A DNA stretch of 64,000 nucleotides, from NCBI GenBank assembly GCA_017630455.1, contig JAGBVG010000084.1:1-64000 (forward strand). Reading direction: 5' to 3'. Below the pieces are notes generated by a model that did not search any database, had not been told where the DNA came from, and saw only the letters and a program-made list of their open reading frames with translations. Shown here piece after piece: positions 61,076-64,000 of this stretch. Positions within the stretch are counted from its first letter, which is position 1; each line of letters opens with the position of its first letter. This DNA comes from Alistipes sp. GTDB lineage: Bacteria > Bacteroidota > Bacteroidia > Bacteroidales > Rikenellaceae. The position numbers and the translations under genes were made by a program.

Positions 61076-63451
61076 ATGAAAAAATCTATATTTCTATTAG
61101 TCGTAATGTTGTGCCTGCCGATGTTGGTAATGGCGCAGCGTACCTTGTCGGGCAGGGTTACCGACGCAAATAATGGACAGCCTCTCGTGGGTGCCACACT
61201 CTACTGGAAGAATACCACTGCTGGTGCTACCTCTACTACCGATGGCAGCTACTCGCTTAAGCGCGTATCGGGTTTTGAGACTCTTGTTGTCGACTTCCTC
61301 GGCTACGATGTTGTGGAGATGGAGGTGGCTAAGGATGCCGCAACCCTCGACATCGAGCTAATCCCATCGGCTGTGGATATCGACGAGGTTGTCGTGGAGG
61401 GTCAGCAGCGCGGTAACTATGCCAAGAGCAGCGGTATCACACGCTCGGAGCAGATCTCGTTTGCCGGATTGTGCAAGATGGCGTGCTGCTCGCTCGCGGA
61501 GTCGTTCGAGAACTCAGCTTCGGTGACTGTGGGTTATAGCGATGCTATCTCGGGAGCGCGACAGATCAAGATGCTCGGCTTGGCAGGTACATATACCCAG
61601 ATTTTGGATGAGAACCGCCCTATTATGCAGGGCGCGGGTGCTACCTACGGCCTTAGCTATACGCCAGGTATGTGGCTCAACTCCATCCAGGTGTCGAAGG
61701 GTGTCGCTTCGGTAACTGCGGGTCACGAGGCTATCACAGGTCAGATTAACCTCGAGCACCGCAAGCCTACCGACGACGAGCGTTTTTTCCTAAACCTCTA
61801 CTTCGACTCGGAGCTTCGTCCCGAGATCAACGTCTCGTCGGCTATTCCACTTACTAAGGATAAGAGCCTCTCGACGGTGATTATGGCGCACGGCTCTCTC
61901 GATACGTCGCACCACGATATGAACCACGATGGCTTTGCCGATATGCCAAAGTCGAACCAGATAAACGTAGCAAATAAGTGGTTATGGCAGAATAGCGGCG
62001 GCGTGCAGCTTCGCTGGGGTTGGAAGGTTGTCAACGAGAACCGCCTCGGTGGTGAGATGGCATATAAGAAGGATCTCTACGACGAGATGATGAGCAATCC
62101 ACTTGCTACGCCATACGGCTCGCAGATCCATAACCGCAATATCAACGCATACGTCAAGCTCGGCATCCCTGTGGGTTATGAGCGTACCTTCACTGGCGAC
62201 CCTGATGATGCTGTGCAGAACAACGTGGCGATGATTCTAGATTATGACAACTACCTCACCGACTCATACTTCGGTATCAACAACGTAGATGTTATGGAGG
62301 ATGCCTTCCGCTTCAATGCCACCTACGCCCACTACTTCACACAGCGCTCGTCTCTCAATGCTGGTGTGTCGGGATATCTGCGCCTGATGGACAACAACTA
62401 TCTTCAGCAGAGCGTCTCGGAGGCGGGTGTCATAGCGCCAATGTGGAGCGTAGATGGCAAGTCGATGCTTGCCGAGCCAGGTGTTTTTGCTGAGTATACC
62501 TATAACATCGAGGAGAAGTTCTCGTTGGTAGTAGGTGTTCGTGGCGACTATTCGATGGTTGATGGTAGCTACTACTACGATTCGAAGCCGCAGCTGCTCC
62601 TCACGCCACGCTCACACATAAAGTGGAACATCACGCCACGCACCACGCTTCGTGCCTCGGCAGGTATGGGCTACCGTCGCCAGAACCTCGTGACCGACAA
62701 CATCTGGATGATGACCACATCGCGAAATATCGTTATGAACAGCGACGATCCTGCGTTGCCAAAGCTCACTGACGATATGGAGGCTGCTGCGACATTCGGA
62801 GGTAGCATCTCGCAGACATTCCGCCTTGCGGGTGACGACCAGACAACAATCAGCTTCGACTACTTCCGCACGCAGTTCCTCAACACTATGGTCTTTGACC
62901 AGGAGACTGCCGACAATACTATACTTATATATAACACCGATGGTAAGTCCTATACCGATAACTTCCAGGTGGACTTCAACTGGACACCATTCCGCGGCTT
63001 CGACCTCTTCGCTACATTCCGCTACACAAATGCGAAGATGACCTTGGAGCGCGATGGTAAGCAGTATCTCGTGGAGCGTCCGCTCACCTCACGTTATAAG
63101 GGTCTTATCAACATCCAGTATGCCGTGCAGCGCTGGGTATTCGACGTTACCGCACAGTTGAACGGCCCTATGCGACTCCCAGAGTTGGGTGGCGACCTCG
63201 TTAAGGCGCAGACCAATCCAGAGTTGTCTCCAGTATATCCTATGTTCTTCGCGCAGGTGAGCTACAAGATGAGTAACCTCACGCTCTACCTCGGTTGCGA
63301 GAACATCGCAAACTACTTACAGGGTGTCGATGGTCACGGCAACACGCCTATCGTGGGTGTGCCATATCACGATGGCTTCAACTCTTCACAGGTGTGGGGT
63401 CCGCTTATGGGTCGTAAGTTCTATATTGGTCTCCGACTAAATATATACTAA
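61076..63451 (+). CDS. TonB-dependent outer-membrane receptor, probable metal importer
   Basis: 791 residues with a signal peptide ending VMA-Q. Residues about 20-105 are a carboxypeptidase-like beta domain (LSGRVTDANNGQPLVGATLYW). The plug (about 105-230) carries KMACCSLAESFENSASVTVGYSDAISGARQI in pieces, with a CC pair that is characteristic of a receptor subfamily near metal genes. The rest is a 22-stranded barrel ending RKFYIGLRLNIY, with a terminal aromatic. It imports a substrate using TonB energy. The neighbours suggest copper or another transition metal. A SusD partner is absent, so polysaccharide import is unlikely. Confidence 0.88.
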   Translation: MKKSIFLLVVMLCLPMLVMAQRTLSGRVTDANNGQPLVGATLYWKNTTAGATSTTDGSYSLKRVSGFETLVVDFLGYDVVEMEVAKDAATLDIELIPSAVDIDEVVVEGQQRGNYAKSSGITRSEQISFAGLCKMACCSLAESFENSASVTVGYSDAISGARQIKMLGLAGTYTQILDENRPIMQGAGATYGLSYTPGMWLNSIQVSKGVASVTAGHEAITGQINLEHRKPTDDERFFLNLYFDSELRPEINVSSAIPLTKDKSLSTVIMAHGSLDTSHHDMNHDGFADMPKSNQINVANKWLWQNSGGVQLRWGWKVVNENRLGGEMAYKKDLYDEMMSNPLATPYGSQIHNRNINAYVKLGIPVGYERTFTGDPDDAVQNNVAMILDYDNYLTDSYFGINNVDVMEDAFRFNATYAHYFTQRSSLNAGVSGYLRLMDNNYLQQSVSEAGVIAPMWSVDGKSMLAEPGVFAEYTYNIEEKFSLVVGVRGDYSMVDGSYYYDSKPQLLLTPRSHIKWNITPRTTLRASAGMGYRRQNLVTDNIWMMTTSRNIVMNSDDPALPKLTDDMEAAATFGGSISQTFRLAGDDQTTISFDYFRTQFLNTMVFDQETADNTILIYNTDGKSYTDNFQVDFNWTPFRGFDLFATFRYTNAKMTLERDGKQYLVERPLTSRYKGLINIQYAVQRWVFDVTAQLNGPMRLPELGGDLVKAQTNPELSPVYPMFFAQVSYKMSNLTLYLGCENIANYLQGVDGHGNTPIVGVPYHDGFNSSQVWGPLMGRKFYIGLRLNIY

Positions 63452-63513
63452 TTTGTTGTGATAAGCAGTCAATTTTACCGAGCGTTGTATCTAACTGCTT
63501 CTGACAACAAATT
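63450..63513 (+). promoter_or_regulatory. Long imperfect hairpin between receptor and HMA genes
   Basis: AATTTGTTGT pairs with ACAACAAATT and, inside a short asymmetric bulge, AAGCAGT pairs with ACTGCTT; the loop is about 24 bases. It begins at the receptor stop codon and is not followed by Ts, so it is a stabiliser, processing site or regulatory element more than a terminator. Confidence 0.5.
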
Positions 63514-63572
63514 GCAAATAGGTATAATATTTATAAAATAGATACGTTAACTTAATAAAACATTATAAGACT

Positions 63573-63968
63573 ATGAAGAAGATTATTTTGGTGCTTTTCG
63601 TAGCACTTTTCAGCGTAGCAGTAGCTGACGCACAGCAGCCTAAGAAGGGCGAGAAGCACTATGTGACCGTTGAGTTTATCACATCTCTCGACTGCCAGGG
63701 TTGCGCTAAGAAGATCAACGACACACTCCCTTATGAGAAGGGTGTTCGCGATGTTAAGATTGATGTGCCTACAAAGGTTGTTACCGTAACCTACGACCCT
63801 GCAAAGACCAACAACGAGGCTATCATCAAGGCCTTCGCAAAGGTTAAGATCGAGGCATCGGTAAAGGAGGGTTGCGCAGAGGGTTGCTGTGATCACAAGC
63901 ACGAGGCTGCAAAGCAGGAGTGCAAGGATGAGTGCTGCGATGGTCACGCTCACAGCCACAAGCACTAA
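63573..63968 (+). CDS. Heavy-metal-associated (HMA) domain protein with His/Cys tail
   Basis: 131 residues with a signal peptide ending ADA-Q. The ferredoxin-like HMA domain holds the metal motif in TSLDCQGCAKKIND (C-x2-C), with the typical strand VVTVTYDPAKTNNEAIIKAF. The tail (about 100-131) is rich in His and Cys (EGCCDHKHEAAKQECKDECC, then GHAHSHKH). It resembles periplasmic metal chaperones such as MerP/CopZ forms. With the receptor and the His/Cys-rich protein it suggests capture of copper or a related metal in the periplasm. Confidence 0.88.
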   Translation: MKKIILVLFVALFSVAVADAQQPKKGEKHYVTVEFITSLDCQGCAKKINDTLPYEKGVRDVKIDVPTKVVTVTYDPAKTNNEAIIKAFAKVKIEASVKEGCAEGCCDHKHEAAKQECKDECCDGHAHSHKH

Positions 63969-63980
63969 TAGGTGGCGTGC

Positions 63981-64000
63981 AAATAAAAAGAGGTCGGTAT
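63981..64000 (-). terminator. Arm of a terminator cut by the window edge
   Basis: AATAAAAAGAG followed by GTCGGTAT resembles the A-run and left arm of the terminator at 55195-55243, which would serve a convergent minus-strand gene outside the window. The right arm is not visible. Confidence 0.3.

Noticed and set aside
61076..63451. SusC-type polysaccharide receptor
   Set aside because: No SusD partner or glycan enzymes are adjacent, and the CC plug motif plus metal-binding neighbours point to metal uptake.

Overview
The window is from a bacterium of the Bacteroidales, and an Alistipes-like member of the Rikenellaceae is plausible. That placement is inference from gene content, not from a marker gene. 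The support is: many lipoproteins with acidic or charged residues after the lipobox Cys; Mfa/FimA-type fimbrial genes; BACON, DUF4493 and PCMD domains; a TonB receptor with a carboxypeptidase-like front domain; and promoters of the Bacteroidetes type (TTTG, about 19 bases, TAnnTTTG) in front of most transcription units.

Layout. 1-112 is the end of a sensor histidine kinase. 661-14821 is a Mfa-type fimbrial operon on the + strand: DUF3575, a DUF3868/OmpA-like protein, two major fimbrillins in tandem, a FimB/Mfa2-type anchor and three large accessory lipoproteins. 14851-21605 is a second fimbrillin operon with its own promoter and a leader containing an attenuator-like hairpin. It encodes a small fimbrillin, a 48-residue protein whose end copies the fimbrillin C-terminus, a fimbrillin-LRR-BACON-M64 protease fusion, and a fimbrillin with a C-type-lectin-like end that has the codon signature expected of a diversity-generating-retroelement target. 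21696-23324 (minus) holds prs and engB. 23505-27734 holds two modular BACON lipoproteins. 27841-37567 is a seven-gene operon of DUF4493, PCMD and jelly-roll lipoproteins around two outer-membrane barrels.

37652-48620 (minus) is a compact run of housekeeping and envelope genes: Stealth transferase, lipid A-type acyltransferase, folC, lnt, mqnC, rnr, an M20 amidohydrolase, a homocysteine methyltransferase domain and a glutaminyl cyclase. 48701-49917 holds birA and gcvH. 50439-52766 is another modular surface lipoprotein. 52992-60134 (minus) runs from recQ through an exonuclease, an rRNA methyltransferase and two small unknown proteins to a beta-helix protein that has lost its export signal. 60285-63968 is a probable metal-handling cluster: PqqD-like protein, His/Cys-rich membrane protein, TonB receptor and heavy-metal-associated protein.

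The theme is cell-surface display. About half the window encodes exported lipoproteins that look modular and mosaic. The best candidates for undescribed biology are the second fimbrillin operon (protease on a fimbrillin, microprotein mimic, possible hypervariable tip, structured leader) and the DUF4493/PCMD/barrel operon. I see no tRNA, rRNA, CRISPR array, transposase or reverse transcriptase in the window.
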